Assembly: GCF_032854445.1 (NCBI RefSeq)
Contig: NC_088300.1
Location: 72,330,984-72,394,983 of the forward strand
Length of the DNA stretch: 64,000 bases
From: Liolophura sinensis
Lineage: Eukaryota > Mollusca > Polyplacophora > Chitonida > Chitonidae
Reading direction: 5' to 3'
Shown piece after piece: positions 34,881-47,200 of the stretch. How positions within the stretch are numbered: the stretch's first letter is position 1; each line of letters starts with the position of its first letter. The position numbers and the translations under genes are program-made. Under the pieces are notes generated by a model. It was not told where the DNA came from. It searched no databases and worked only from the letters and a program-made list of their open reading frames with translations.

Positions 34881-37683
34881 TATTATTAACATAAATAAAA
34901 CATTTCTGCAAAAAATGGATTTTTATTAACACAATGTGCAGAAAAATGTTGGAAAACAAACATGGAGCAAGGAGATTTGAGATAAATTAGGAAAATGAAA
35001 TCAAATTAAAAGTTCTTGTATGGTTTGATCAAATTAAAGAGAAAAAAATAGGGAATTATCACCATAAGACAGGGTTGGAAGCTTTCCAAGAGAAATCAGC
35101 AGATTGCACTGTATGCGTGACTGAGGCATTTGTCGCCATTTATCTTGTGGTGGACAACGAAATGTAGCATTTCAGCTATGACGTTGATTTACGACTTCAG
35201 CTGAATTGACGTGAAAATGAACACACTGGACCAATAAGTGACACATCAACCGGATCACGTGAGCCATATGGCGTGCACCTACATGTATGAGGTGGAATTT
35301 TCGTTACAAATTGGGAGGATTGTGAAACATTATGAAATCAACTTTTTTTCTTCAACTTAGCATTAATGAATAAAGCCACAAAGTCCTTTCTTAATGAACT
35401 ATAATGATAAAGCACATTTATCAATTGGCTGACGTTAAGGATTTACCGCGCATACTTTGGGCAGTATACGCAACAGAAAAAGGTACAAAAGTACCAAAAC
35501 ACATTTTTGCAGCCAAACTACAAAATAATATATCTTTTCTCTATCGTTAATATTTTTTTAAAGTTTTAGTAGAAGACCCTGGCTTTGCCATATATTTCTA
35601 ATAAATATTGGATTAATGTTATCTAATAAACATCCTACAATCTCTGTACCAGAAAAACTTTTTTCCAGCATATCGTCAAAAGTTAATGCTTTTACAGCTC
35701 GGCAGTGACTGCTTCATCAAGTTAAATATCAGTTAAGATATACATGTACATCAATAACTTATTCAAGTCGATACCATTAAGTATCCATGTCGATGAATCC
35801 ATAAATTATCTACAATGCAAAAATAAAAGTCTATACTGAAAATATAAACAAAAAAAAATGATACTTGTATCTTGTAAAACAAGCACAGCCAAAATGAATC
35901 ACATGCATGTCTAGAAAATATATTCAGATTATTACCATCTTTATCAAATGTTACAAATTTACAGCGAATTTACACCAAAATATAGAAAACTCCTGTATTC
36001 TACAAATGATTGTTTCTGGGTTTGTAAAAACGTTTTGGCCTCAGGAATCAACTGCAGCGGAATGTAATTTGCCCACTGACTTAAAACACTGTTGACAGTT
36101 TGGAATATACCAAATACACTCCCAGATTTAAATACTTACGAGAGTCTAATCCTTATTTTGTTTCCAAAACTTTTGGCAAACACTGGCTTGTACCCACGTT
36201 AGGAAACATTTTTTTGATTGTAAACTGATAAAAAACAAAACATGTATGATTAAAACGGCGGGAAACTTCATCCAAATTTACTCCTGCAGGTGACATACAA
36301 GTCAAAAAGCATGTACCAGATAGCAGCCCGATTGGAATTGGTTCAGCAAAAATGTATTTTGTACATGTTTAAGTTATGCATAGTGTGAGTCACAAATAGC
36401 AGAGTTAAAATAGCAGACCTCACCTTGTGTTGCTTAATTAATAACAATTGCACATTAATAGTGTAATTAGCATGTCTGTTGGGCCATTTCATAATTAGGG
36501 AAGTTTCCAATCCGCTCTCTTTCCTGTAGATGACTAAGATCTAGTCCACTGCCTACCGCATAAAACACTACATATGTAAAAATGTCTAAATCCGGATCAT
36601 GGATGGGTTGTAGTGCATTACTTGTAAAAGATGACTTTGCCGAGCATAGCATATATCAGATACATGTATATACGTTTGCAGAGAAGAACACTATTATGCG
36701 CATGCCATTTCACAGTTGGCTACTCCACATTTCCTGCTGGATGCCGGTACGAGTACAATAATGAATCCAAGCGCATCTCCACAAAGTGTCCTCCTGTGCT
36801 ATGGACTAAGAAGCTGTAAGCGGGTCATCTTCTGGAATGCCACTATGCACGTCCAGCTGAAAGACAAGCAAAAAATTAGAGTTAGCAATGTTCTTTCGTT
36901 GATTCATATAGATGTCAAATAGAGGAGACATACGTCACCTTAAAAAACATGATTTCCAAGGAGTTTCTAATGCAGTTTATTTAATTAATGTTTCAAGAAT
37001 GCAATTTATAACTATAGCCGGTAGGAACTTCAGTTATTTACATATGTTTTATTTAATTTAAAGCGAAATTTATTAATATTTCATTTATATAGCATATTAC
37101 ATGTATCTCTCACCCAGATGCTGAGATATGATGTCTCCATAATTAGTGTCACAGACAGACATCTGTATGCTCTTTTATTGCGTTAAACATTTCAGGAAGT
37201 GACACTAGAAATCAGTACGGTCTGTTTTACCTCTTTATCACCTGTGCAGTTACAGGCTTAATCTTAACATGACTAAATACAGTACTTGTATTAGGTACTC
37301 AAGAATTTTTCTCTTATATCAAGGTGGTCAAGTTTATACGTACAGGAAACAGGGGTGCTCGGTGAAAACCACCGCCGTTTGGCAGGTACGTCAAGAAGCT
37401 AAAGCAGTAAGGAAATGTAACCAGCGACAGCTAGCTTCAAACACGCAACGCCATTGGTCAAAGGCCTGTATTTGACTTTTAAACGGTCGAAACTGTTGGA
37501 TCTAAATACACTGTTCCTTTGAACGGGAGCATATGACGACATAGCCCCACGCTCGATACACTTTTTCTGTACGATAAGATTTCATATTAAATTGAGCATA
37601 TCATAGCGATTTCCTCAAGTAATGTCTCACTATTAGGATTTTAAAAAGAATTGTATCCATCATCTACCTTGATTTCACAGGTT

Positions 37684-38288
37684 TCAGACGACAGCAGGCG
37701 GCTCGTGCAGTGGGTCTGTGAAAAGTCCGATGTTGATGTGAGTGACGTCATTGACAGGCCTGGTTTGGTATCCCGTCTGCGGTTTCAAGGTAGTGGGCAA
37801 GGTCTGAGTCAGGATATCACTAACATATCCAGACACGACAGATTTCGTTTTATGGGCTCTCGTTACTTTCGTGACACTCGTATCCCCGGTCTCCTGTGGC
37901 AACGCTTCTGTGATTGAACCATTCTCATGTATCTCTTGGAACGATCCATCTTGGCGTTTAGGTGGCGAATTGCCTGGAGGATTTGCTCCACTTCTAACGC
38001 TTCCCACAGCCAGTCTTCCAGAGGAACTATCTTTAGCCTGACCGGGCGGTGTATGAGTGTATACAGGGAAAGCAATGCCACCACTGGATTGGAATTGCAG
38101 TGCGACCTCTGGTGTTTGTGACCCGTAATTTGGTGTCGTTCCCGTCGAATCAGGCAAAAACGCACTCTGAGCTGATTCAACACTCCTCTTCACAACATGC
38201 AGCAATTTCCAGTTATGCCTCTTGGGTTTTCCCCTTAATCTTAATAAAATCGGGTTCATAGAGGCTCGTTTTCTTCTTGTTTGGTCCG
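37684..38288 (-). CDS. Protease terminal exon p: C-terminal tail (698-897) and stop
   Basis: Acceptor ttcattccag gives the required phase. 200 codons then TGA at 37684-37686. Starts with a dibasic-rich segment (DQTRRKRASMNPILLRLRGK), then a long Ser/Thr/Pro/Gln-rich low-complexity tail with no recognised domain. It could instead be a separate gene's exon, but phase and strand fit this gene. Confidence 0.65.
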
Positions 38289-41200
38289 CTGGAATGAACA
38301 GTTTTCAACGACCTTAATTATTTGAAGGTATTGATAAGCAGTGTGACATAACAATTTATGGCGCTAAAACTAAAAATTGCCGATGGACACACCTTACTGA
38401 TGACATTCTGTTTATACTTTTTGGCCATTTGGAACATTGAAACTGAATGAATAATGTGTAATGAACATAGAAATCCATAGCAAAGTTAAAGGCCTACACA
38501 AAAATGGTTCTTGTTTCATTGGTAAGGATCATTTTCGCATTTAGTAACTTCGGAACCAAGGAATCTTTTTAGGAGAGATGATTGTCATGTTCACAGCAAA
38601 AAGAAGGAAATAAAGGCGAAAGTTTAGAATAAACACAGTCAACAAAATTCTTTGGAAAATGTGATTCACGCATGTTAGGACTGTTTCATAGGGAAAAATA
38701 ATGTTCCATATATTGCTTTTAAAATCATGTAGATAAAACAGGACAATACAATGACTTTCTTTGCTGTAATATATTCATTGCTGTAATTAAAAAATATTCG
38801 TGATCAACAGACAAACAGAAGACAAAAATGAAGAAAATGAAGTGAGTAGGAAGAGGAAATCTCTGAACAAGGAAATAAAATGTCAAGGTCACAATAATTT
38901 CTTCCACCGATTGCTCGGTGCGTATTTTAAGTCTTTTTGACAATAAAAGATGAAAGTGTTCTGTACTTGGCCACAAAATAGTAATAAATGACAAACCTGG
39001 AAAGATAACTCTAACTGGAGAGATTTGAGATCGCCGACAAGTGGCGCAACAGTCTCTTTTTACTCTGGCCAAGTAACAGAAAGTGTGGAATCCTCGACAG
39101 CCGACAATCGATTGGTTGAATGGCGATCCCGTGTCCTGACAAGAACCTATTACAGGGGATAAAGGCAGTCGTTGGTTGAATTACTTTATTGTGGAAGTGT
39201 GAGATACTCTATAGGCAAAAGTCCTTGAAGCATTATTAGGGTTTCTCTTTCATTTTAGAATATTGAACTAGTAAAGGTAAATAATAAAGCTAAGTTTTGC
39301 GAATGTATTTAAGAGTGTGTGTCTGAACACTTTAAATGAATCGAGTGGATTACGAAATGGACATGTGACGATAATTTCACCAAATATGCTGTATGCTCAA
39401 ATGTGTGGCAATGACAAAATTATATTGATCAGCTGATACTTGAGGCAGATTACCTCTCGAAGGACCCGGGGCAGATCTGGGTTTTTGAGTTGGTGGTGCC
39501 ACGGGAGGTAACTGAGGGTCCGGTTGTTGTTGTAGAACAGGTGGAGCTTGGTATACCACATTCCGTCGTGGGGCGGAAGTTGACGGCGGGAGCCCGACAG
39601 ATCCTATCGAAGAACTGGACCGGAGATGGACGGACTGTGAAGGTGGCATGGGTGGTTGGACGAATCGAGTCTGTGGAACAATATAGTTGTCTACAACAGG
39701 ACGATCGATGGCACCTCTGTTAATGCGGAGGCTGACCGTTGCGTTGCTGCGACAAGACTTGCAGCACTGGAGATTAAACTCAGAGATGCGGCACATATCA
39801 CGGCTCTGACGAACTGTGTCTGGACAGGTCTTGCCCATCGCTAGCACCCCAGGCTGGTCACCGTACGGGCATTCACCTTCAAAACAGAATAAAGCGTTAC
39901 TGATCAATTTTTAATGCTATGAAAAAGACAATTCTCCTAAACAAGCTATTGAACAGCAGGGGAATTCAAATTTGTTATCATCGTGGTCGAAATTAGGTTA
40001 TAAAAGCTAAATTAACAATAAGAACGCAGATAGTGTATACCGGATTACACTGCCGTTAACGCGTCAAATGTACCAGATGCGCAGCCGTATGATTCACTAA
40101 CACTGGCATAAGACTTTCTCAAAAAGCCCTCAAGTGCTCAAATAAAAACGTTTTGAAAAAAAAAAAAAAAAAACAGAACTCACCAACTGGCGATGCAGCT
40201 TGGTTGAACACACACTGTCCACGTTGACACCACTGTTCAGGAAATAAAAAAATATTTTTCTAAGTAAGTAAAATTCTTAGGAAAAACGAAACTGGGTGTA
40301 CATACAATGTTGTTACGTTCATATTTAACTTTCAGCAATAGGCTTTTCGTCAGAATTGTTGGCTTCAACATTATGGTTATGCGCCTGGTGTAACAAAAAT
40401 GGAGCATGAATAATCTGTTTATCTGCGGTACAGTGACCAACCTACCCTACCTTTTTGTTGCCGCAAGTTGTTCCCGGGGCAGCCAGGTGAGGGGTACACT
40501 CAGACTCTCCCGTGTCGGGGTCGATACGGTGGCACCAGAGGTTCGTGCAAATCCGTGAAGCACCCTGCCAAATAAAAAGTATTAACACAATATTACCTTC
40601 AGCATGAAAAGGCAGCCGAAGGATGCTCAAATAAAGCCTAACAATGAGGCTCAGTCAAAATATCTGGCCATTTCCCTCTTCTATAATTGCCGCCTTAATT
40701 GGGGGTTTCCCTTTCTAATACACGGTAGTCTGACAGGAGAGTAAACAATTATAAGAACGGTTCATGGAATTTTGATCTTTATGGCAATATTACTCATGTG
40801 TGATAATTTAAAACTGCATAAGCACATAACAACTAACTGTTAGTGATATGTATAGAGCGTGATCATTCTTAACGGCGAGAGGTGTGGTCGGAGGGACGGG
40901 TGGTCGGAGGGAGTGGGGGGGGGGGCTTTGTATTGGGTGCGGGTAATTAGGCCTACATATGTGATGGACCCAGTAAATCTCAGTTAAACATCAGCACGAA
41001 AGAGGTCTTCGCAACATTATTTTCAGTTATCACCCACAGTAATAAGAAAACTACAGAAGAATTCTTACGGGTAATTTATGGCGACACATGTAGGAACCTT
41101 TGCCATGGATACGCTGACATTGTTCGTCAGGATTGTACAATGTTCCAAAGTGAGAATTCAAATGCTGCTCCCACTCCGGCTTCCCGAAGAAATTCGGCGG

Positions 41201-44200
41201 CGACGTGTTCAAGAGGCAGTTCTGTGGTTGTCTGTTTAAAAGCAAAAAATATCTCATAAATACTAACAATAAAGGCTTCAACAAAATCTTTTAACCGTGG
41301 ATAGTAGAAATTTTTATTACACAGTTTCGTTTTTGTGAAACGCGATGCGATTTGTATAGAATATAGGGATATTTGTATAGTACAGGGATATATTAATGAG
41401 TCGGGTCTTCTGGAATTTCATTTCTTTTGCCACGAAGATGGCAATGTGAAGCTAAGCATTACATGGTTATTATTATTATTGAAAAAAACGTTACAGAGAT
41501 GCGCAATATCTGAAGTCCCAGCCTAAATATTCTTCCGAAACTTTAAGATTTCAATGAGCGGAACTGTTTGTGTTTTAATGAAGGAAGATGGAACACAAAG
41601 ATACCTATTCAGTTTTTGCAACATTTCCCGGAAGTACTGTATTGAACATGTAGAAAACTGCCATGGGTTTTGACTCGTGAGCTGGGAAGGCTTGTCAATG
41701 GTTGAGGTCATGATATACTTCCGGTCTGACTGGCATGTGTTCTGGTATCCATCGTGGAGGGAGCACATACTATAATTAAACAGAATGTATGCAAAGTTAA
41801 CGAGCCCGTACATGTCATGTATGTTTATGTGGGTTATATATACATGCGTAGGCGGTGAGCAGCAGTATCAGTGCAGTAAAAGCTCATTATGTAGGAATAG
41901 CTGTTAATTTTATCAAGGTTTAGAACGAAGAAAGAATATCATTAAAATAAAAATTAGCGTTTTTAAGACATTCTGCTTTAAATAAATTGGTGAGTCTGTG
42001 TATGATGAGTGCGAGTTCTAGGACTCCAAATACAGTAGTTTCCAGTATAACGATACTTAATTCTACCAATCCCAGTGCCTATGTATCCCAATGTAAGGAT
42101 CTCCGATATATTAAATATATTATTTAACAGCATTATGACCCTGGATGATAAATCGTAATCGATTATAAATCTGACCTGTGACCCAGCTCGTGGGACGCTG
42201 TCCAGATTGTCTTCATGATGTCATTTCTGTCTTCCACAAAGGAGACACTCCAGTACTGGCATGTGGTATTCAGGTAGGCATAACCTGTGATAACATAAAA
42301 CTTGATGATAGTAATAATTCTCAATTTGATACCACCGAATCTACATCAGGGTTAAACGTAAAGAACTCCTGTAGCAGTAAATCATAATAACAAAGGAATA
42401 TATGATATATCTTGCTACATTCACTGCGTCTGTCTTACTATCAGAGGTTCAAAATGTGTCATGCAGACACATCGTCTTAAATGAAATAAATGCAGTATGG
42501 ACTGATTTGAAATGTTATTTCTTTTATTATATTTGCCCTTCACATGTCAACAACATATAAAGACGCCTTTTTGACGTCATATTTACTCACCAAGTGTTGT
42601 TTTCTTGTTTTCAAATATCAAATCATACCTGAAACAACAGTACATTGCATGCTGTATCAAGGCATGGGGTTACAGTTAAAAGAAGAAAACTTATACAGAC
42701 TGTGAAATGTAGATTTCAGAGGGATCGGCGGATAAAGACCAGAGTTTGAGAAATTTGATGAAAAAATTACATGTAGGAGAGATAATGTTTGTGAGCTCTT
42801 TTTTCACATTATTATTTATCCACGTATACAATGCGAATTATTTTATGAAAATAAACTCTAAATTTGCATTTTGTTCTTAGTCTACATAAGAATTCGTATC
42901 CACATCTTTACTTGCATTTACGTGACGGTGTATATTAACTCATGCGGAGGTGAATTTGTAAAGCGGAAGCCAACTAGTGTTTACCCATAGCTCTCAGTGG
43001 ACAGCCAGGATACGTGATTGTGCGTGATTTACATGTGTGATATAAATTCAGCGGAAATAACACCGAAAGCATAATACCGAAATACTGAAAAGATTATCCA
43101 TGTAATCTCCAGGTTGACGTTTATTGTGGGCGGGTGTACACACGGATGAAAAATATTAAATGTCTAGAAATAGCAACTACAGAAATGGAGTTTTATTTAT
43201 TTGATTGGTGTTTTACGCCGTACTCAAGAATATTTCACTTCAGAAATGGAGTTTACTGACCCACTCATCGCCATGGCATGGTCGAATGGGGAAAGGTTGT
43301 ACTTCCGTTGAATTTCTTCCTTGGTCTCCGCAAATGGTTTAAGGACTTCCGTTACGTCTACAGTCCCATTTCGAACATAACTTTCAGTCCACGGAGAAAA
43401 CCTCTTTTCCTGATTCAGACAGAAGTTAAAAAAATATATTTGAGGACAAATGAGCAATAGAAATTACCCATTTCATAAACGCCGAATTCAAGAAATTACC
43501 ACTTATACTATTATGATAGTTCTATGGGTGGGGGAGTACTCGAGGTATAAAACAATCGGAGTATTTGGGGTATAAAACAATCGGAGAATTTGGGGTGTAA
43601 AACAATCAGAGTATTTGGTGGTATGCAACAATCGAAGTACTCGGATTGTAAAACAATCGGAGTGCTCGGGGTGTAAAACAATCGCAGTACTCGGGATGTA
43701 AAGCAATCTGAGTACTGGGGTATAAAATAATCTGAGTACTCGGGTGTAAAACAATCGCAGTACTCAGGGTGTAAAGCAATCGGAATACTCGGGATGTAAA
43801 ACAATCTGAGTACTGGGGGTGTAAAACAATCGGTGTACTGGGGTATAAAACAATCAGAGTACTCAAGTATAAAACCATCGGAGTACTCGGAATACTTTGG
43901 CAAGGTATTGACAATCGTTCCCACGACGTACAAACTTGCAAGCCATAAGTCTACATCTGATGTATCACGACACGAAGGAATCAATTATCTGCTCTATGCT
44001 ACTGATCTAGCATTCTGTTCATGGTAGAACGGCAGTGCAGTTCTCAACGACCGACTGACCTACCTCAGCTATAATGAAGTTTGACAAGCGTATCCGAATA
44101 GTGTAGTCTGACGCCCTGATGTAACTATACCGCATGTCCATCTGTAAACCAAAAACAAGAAATACCGTTTTGAGATTTAACCCCAATATGTAAAATGCTG

Positions 44201-47200
44201 GTCTTAACATTGTCATATGAAGAGCCCCCAGGACTAATTTAGAAGATACTTTCAACGATGTGATGGAATTCCCGGGAGAAGTTTGTAAGTTGAAGGTCAG
44301 CAAATGAAATTACTGTTCGGTTCTTTTCCACTGAGTGAAAATAAAACAATATACGTATATATACATAGTCTGGCCATTAATGTTTTCGTTGATCTAATAT
44401 GCAGAAGATTAACCTCCTATAACAGAAAAGGGCCTCACTCTTATACCCTTTCTCATCACATTTTAGTATAACGTTGTAGCTGGTTAAATGCTGATACCTA
44501 TAGCTCACAGAAAATGATGCGATTGTGTCATATGTGAGCATAGGCTACTAATGGTTGTAAGAGTCGATCATATCCCATGCACCACTAGATTTGAATCATG
44601 ACAAGTTACTTCAATCGTGCATTCACATAATCGTCACACTTACCCCATTAAACACTTGGAAATAATACTGTTTAAGTTTGGAATAAACTTCGTCTCTGGA
44701 TCGGGTATTTGCGGGAACACTTTCGTAAAATCTGTCAGATGTAAAGAATAAACATCCATTCTATAAACAATGATATGAGAGATACACGAGGAAACAAAAT
44801 ACAGTTCAGAGGTTGAAAAGATCGTTAGGACGAAACATTGTTTAAATTTTAGTCTGGGCTGAGATCACATTGGTTTACATTTACAGCAAATGCTGATTGG
44901 TGTTTGAATTTAGCCTGGGATAAGTTCCCGATGGTTTTCTCTATTTTTAGCCAGGGCTAAGTTCCCACACGTTTTCACTAACTTTAGTCAGGGCTAAGTT
45001 CCCACTAGTTTTCTTTGTTTTTAGCCAGGGCTAAGCTCTCACTGGTTTTCACTAACTTTAGCCAGGGCTAAGTTCCCACTGGTTTTCTCTATTTTTAGCC
45101 AGGGCTAAGTTCCCACACGTTTTCACTAACGTTAGTCAGGGCTAAGTTCTCGATGGTTTTCTCTATTTTAAGCCAGGGCTAAGCTCTCATTGGTTTTCAC
45201 TAACTTTAGTCAAGGCTAAGTTCCCACTGGTTTTCTTTATTTTTAGCCAGGGCTAAGTTCCCACAGGTTTTCACTAACTTTAGTCAAGGTTAAGTTCCCA
45301 CAGGTTTTCACTAACGTTAGTCAGGGCTAAGTTCCCACTGATTTTCTCTACTTTTAGCCAGGGCTAAGTTCCCACTGGTTTTCACTAACTTTAGCCAGGG
45401 CTAAGTTCCCACTGGTTTTCACTAACTTTAGTCAAGGCTAAGTTCCCACTGGTTTTCTCTATTTTTAGCCAGGGCTAAGTTCCCACAGGTTTTCACTAAC
45501 TTTATTCAAGGCTAAGTTCCCACTGGTTTTCTCTATTTTTAGCCTGGGCTAAGTTCCCACAGGTTTTCACTAACTTTAGTCAAGGCTAAGTTCCCACTGG
45601 TTTTCTCTATTTTTAGCCAGGGCTAAGTTCCCACAGGTATTCACTAACTTTAGCCAGGGCTAAGTTCCCACACGTTTTCACTAACTTTAGCCAGGGCTAA
45701 GTTCCCACAGGTTTTCACTAACTTTAGCCAGGGCTAAGTTCACACTGCTTTTTACTAATTTTGTTGAAGGTACAAATACATTTGTTATCTTTGGTAAAAT
45801 CAAATTTGTGTACCATTCCACAAATTGTGAGGATTAAATTACAAGTTACCTTTTGTAAATTTCGTAATCCAACACGAGAAGAATCTCCACTATGTATGTA
45901 GGAGCTTCTTGTCGTCGCACGCGCCTCCTTTTCGTCCTTCCGGGTTTGATCTGGATTCTCACAGGTTCTGGATTAATATCTTTGGGATCTATCAGGATTA
46001 AGCATAAACAAGCTCTTAACAAGAATCAGAATACAGAATGTAACAGCATCGTGATCTGCACCACAAACTGCAAGAGACAATTACTTCTTAGGACAGGTTT
46101 TTCCTTCTAATTGGTGTGTCAGAAGATTTTGACTTTTTGTCTCATATTTCTGTGTGTGTGTGTGTGTGTGTATATGGAGTGGGCGGGGGGTGGGGGTGGG
46201 GGGTGGGTGGGCTGTAGCTCAATGACTCAGGGGCCACCCACCGATGCAATCGCTGTGAGTTCAAACCCAAACACACTGACTTTCTCTTTTATCAATCTGC
46301 GGATGGCCCTGGGTTTCCATCGGGGAAAACATTTTTATCCTTTTTTTCGACCTTCTTATCCATATAATACAAAGGCCGTAGAAACAGGCAGATTAAGAAG
46401 ATCTCTAGTGTTTTATTAAATCGGAGTTTAAAGAAGAACTGCATGGCTTTAGATTTGTTACTGTAATTAACAACTGATGTTAAATGTTGTACACAATTAT
46501 GTTATTTGGTATGGACATTTAGATTTTGTATGCCTAGCATACCTGGCCAGGTTATAGATCAAAACGCCATAGCTTGTCCCCCTGATTTTGGAACCACATG
46601 ACAGTGTAGTGGTCGTGGCTCCTTCATCTGGCAATTCACACCGTTATTCAAACAGGTATATTTAAAAAAAAATGATTGAATTAAACCACTACAAGGCTAT
46701 ACAGTTCCGAAAAGAAAGGGATAACCGACGTACGTTTTGCGAAAGGTGTGAGAAAATTATGTCTTAGCACAAGGGGCCGTCAGATAATAGATTCTCAAAA
46801 GCCAAAGTAATTTCCGTGTAACATTATCTTCATAAGTTAGATTCAGCAAATACCTCTTTGCCAGTCGTATATAGCAAGCACCAAGTCTCTTTACCTGTGT
46901 TAGGGTGTGGTCGTCTGTACACGTGGTGACGAGCTCCACCCCCCGGGGTACCCCGTCTTAGCCGCCTGTGGTGCGGCACGGGCTCTATATGATATAGGAC
47001 ACCACGGTGGAAGTAGAATCCTTCCTACAGTTACAAATAGAAAACTGGATAGAACACAAAACACTCGATTTCGATAACCTGTAAAGGAATCTGGATTTAA
47101 ATAATACAAGAAACAACTGGATGCTGGCATAACAACGAAAAAAGAGCCAAAACAAATCTGTATGTCGATAACACAAAAACAAAACTTGATGCCAATAACA

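Larger units (their letters stand above)
21089..37683. other. Intergenic region dense in mobile DNA
   Basis: Lies between the 5' end of CEPT1 and the 3' end of the protease gene. No intact host gene was recognised. It contains most of the family A SINEs, the one family B SINE, a 23-bp tandem array, an 86-bp duplication, a hAT remnant, a P2X7-like pseudo-exon, a foldback element and a long-TIR element, listed separately. Stretches 34200-34790 and 34890-37680 show nothing interpretable apart from weak SINE-tail similarity near 37290-37330. Confidence 0.6.

Noticed and set aside
43503-43984. Minus-strand ORFs of 83-157 codons rich in LFYTP-type repeats
   Set aside because: They coincide with the 25-bp minisatellite in an intron; three frames are open together, which is a repeat artefact.
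46553-46650. Possible extra protease exon (…LSCGSKIRGTSYGVLIYN, then a GTATGC donor)
   Set aside because: The acceptor has no pyrimidine tract and its phase would break the join between exons c and d, which fit directly.
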